Assembly (NCBI GenBank): GCA_963682055.1
Contig: OY821744.1
Coordinates: 22,482,967-22,546,966, forward strand
Source of the DNA: Primula veris
Lineage: Eukaryota; Streptophyta; Magnoliopsida; Ericales; Primulaceae
Direction: 5' to 3'
Length of the DNA stretch: 64,000 nucleotides
Under the pieces are notes generated by a model. It had not been told where the DNA came from. It did not search any database and saw nothing but the letters and a program-made list of their open reading frames with translations. Shown here in pieces: positions 63,133 through 64,000 of this stretch (positions are counted from its first letter, which is position 1; every line of letters starts with the position of its first letter). A program made the position numbers and the translations under genes.

Positions 63133-63680
63133 TCAGTTTTTTATTTTTAATTTTATGTAAATTACTATTTTTTCCAATTTGTTGTAAATTTATATGATGT
63201 AAACAAATGTTTAATAAATTTGTTTTATGAAATTTAGTTCATGTTTGCATATTGAGTTAATTTATTTTATGAAATTTATATAATTTATGATTGTTTCATT
63301 CAAGTAAATTGACGATTGACACCAAATTGACGACTTAGTTAATGTTTCATATTGCGTTATACAAGTGTTAAAAACAAACCGAAGGTACTTCACAAAAATT
63401 GACGATTTAGTTAATGATTCAATAAATATCAACTTATACACTTGACAAAAATATAACATGAACCAAAAACATAAAATTTATCAAATCAACTTTTTTTGTG
63501 TAAATTTGTGTAAATTTTGTGTTTATTTTGTGAGATTGTTAGAATATTGGTAATTTATTTTATATAAAATTTTAAAAATAAGGCATTTAGTTTTTTTATT
63601 AAAAAAAAAAATCATGTTGAATTTGAAAAAAATATTCAGTATTTTAATTTTAATTATTAGAATTTTAATTTACACAGATT
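63133..63680. other. 3' flank of the MULE transposase-OTU gene; no gene seen
   Basis: AT-rich, with an internal direct repeat around 'ttgacgatttagttaatg' (about 63310-63420). It is presumably 3' UTR and terminal spacer. Confidence 0.5.
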
Positions 63681-63793
63681 GACTGTAGACCGTAGATTTA
63701 ATCTACGGTTTACAATGTTTCACTGTAAACCGTAGATTAAATCTACGGTTACAGCGTTTTTACAGAAATTTTGCAGTTTATTAATCCAACCTC
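63681..63793. repeat. Right terminal region of the MULE with two palindromes
   Basis: CCGTAGATTTAATCTACGG at 63690-63708 and CCGTAGATTAAATCTACGG at 63730-63748. Read as the complement, this end matches the left end over about 100 bp, apart from the extra palindromes there. Confidence 0.85.
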
Positions 63794-64000
63794 TATTTAA
63801 TACATGCATACACAACACACAATTTATACATGTTTTTAATACGGAAATACGCAATACAGACATACACAATACTTTTTTTAACCATTTTTTTGGGCTTTTT
63901 CAGGTTCCCGACTTTTTTGAACTTTTTTCATTTTTTTTGTATTTTTTGGGTTTTTTTACCAATTTTTTGGGTTTTTTCGGTTACCGACTTTTTTAAAAGT
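63794..64000. repeat. Minisatellite resumed, then T-rich low-complexity DNA
   Basis: 63794-63870 continues the ~40-bp repeat of 53690-55665 (the TSD copy lies at 63794-63802). From about 63870 the sequence is T-rich with repeated 'tttttgggtttttt' motifs to the window end. Confidence 0.75.

Larger units (their letters stand above)
55666..63793 (+). mobile_element. Complete Mutator-like element (MULE), 8,128 bp, with PMD gene and transposase-OTU gene
   Basis: The exact 9-bp duplication TATTTAATA flanks it (55657-55665 and 63794-63802), the length typical of Mutator elements. The left end starts GAGGGTGACTTTTTAAACTG and the complement of the right end starts GAGGTTGGATTAATAAACTG; similarity continues over roughly 100-130 bp and includes CCGTAGATTWAATCTACGG palindromes. 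It carries two genes in the same orientation: a PMD protein (57111-59480) and a FAR1-MULE-SWIM-OTU protein (60430-63132). Both carry few lesions, so the copy is relatively young. Confidence 0.93.

Overview
The window is nuclear DNA from a flowering plant, most likely a eudicot. The evidence is a 26-exon alpha-adaptin gene with GT-AG introns, a plant-type FUT1-like fucosyltransferase, a relic UDP-apiose/xylose synthase gene, a nuclear tRNA-Arg, AT-rich intergenic DNA, and many plant transposons. The sequence does not allow a species call.

Layout: 1-3619 is the 3' part of a decayed Ty1/copia element with its 3' LTR. 4277-8771 is an AXS (UDP-D-apiose/UDP-D-xylose synthase) pseudogene with a solo LTR in intron 1. 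10231-11554 is a 5'-truncated LINE on the minus strand, with 18-bp target-site duplications (TSDs), split by a 440-bp hAT-type MITE. A tRNA-Arg(UCU) lies at 11881-11953. 13379-15341 is a gypsy-like solo LTR. 17793-32614 is a complete AP-2 alpha gene (1,017 aa predicted), whose long first intron contains a partial copy of exon 1 and a long hairpin. 34349-34927 is an unrecognised multi-pass membrane protein. 36310-40678 (minus) is a two-exon fucosyltransferase (555 aa predicted) whose only intron contains an antisense 2.2-kb solo LTR. 42001-43000 holds FAR1/MULE-like relics. 43558-50580 is a complete copia insertion (209-bp LTRs, TSD AATAC) related to the element at 1-3619. 51416-53125 holds two back-to-back elements with shared inverted termini. 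53690-55656 is a minisatellite with a period of about 40 bp.

The standout is 55666-63793: an 8,128-bp Mutator-like element (MULE) with matching ends and a 9-bp TSD (TATTTAATA), inserted into the minisatellite. It carries a plant-mobile-domain (PMD) gene and a second reading frame that joins a FAR1-type DNA-binding domain, a DDE MULE transposase, a SWIM zinc finger and an OTU-type cysteine protease. That frame is broken by only two TGA codons; the PMD gene has one apparent single-base frameshift. Palindromes of the form CCGTAGATTWAATCTACGG stand at both ends, and variants lie between the two genes.

The AP-2 alpha, fucosyltransferase and membrane-protein genes are the plausible resident genes. 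Most of the rest is a nested record of transposition, with three solo LTRs and several elements traceable by their exact target-site duplications. Both copia copies lack the reverse-transcriptase segment that should hold the catalytic box and share other lesions, so they look like members of a family mobilised in trans.
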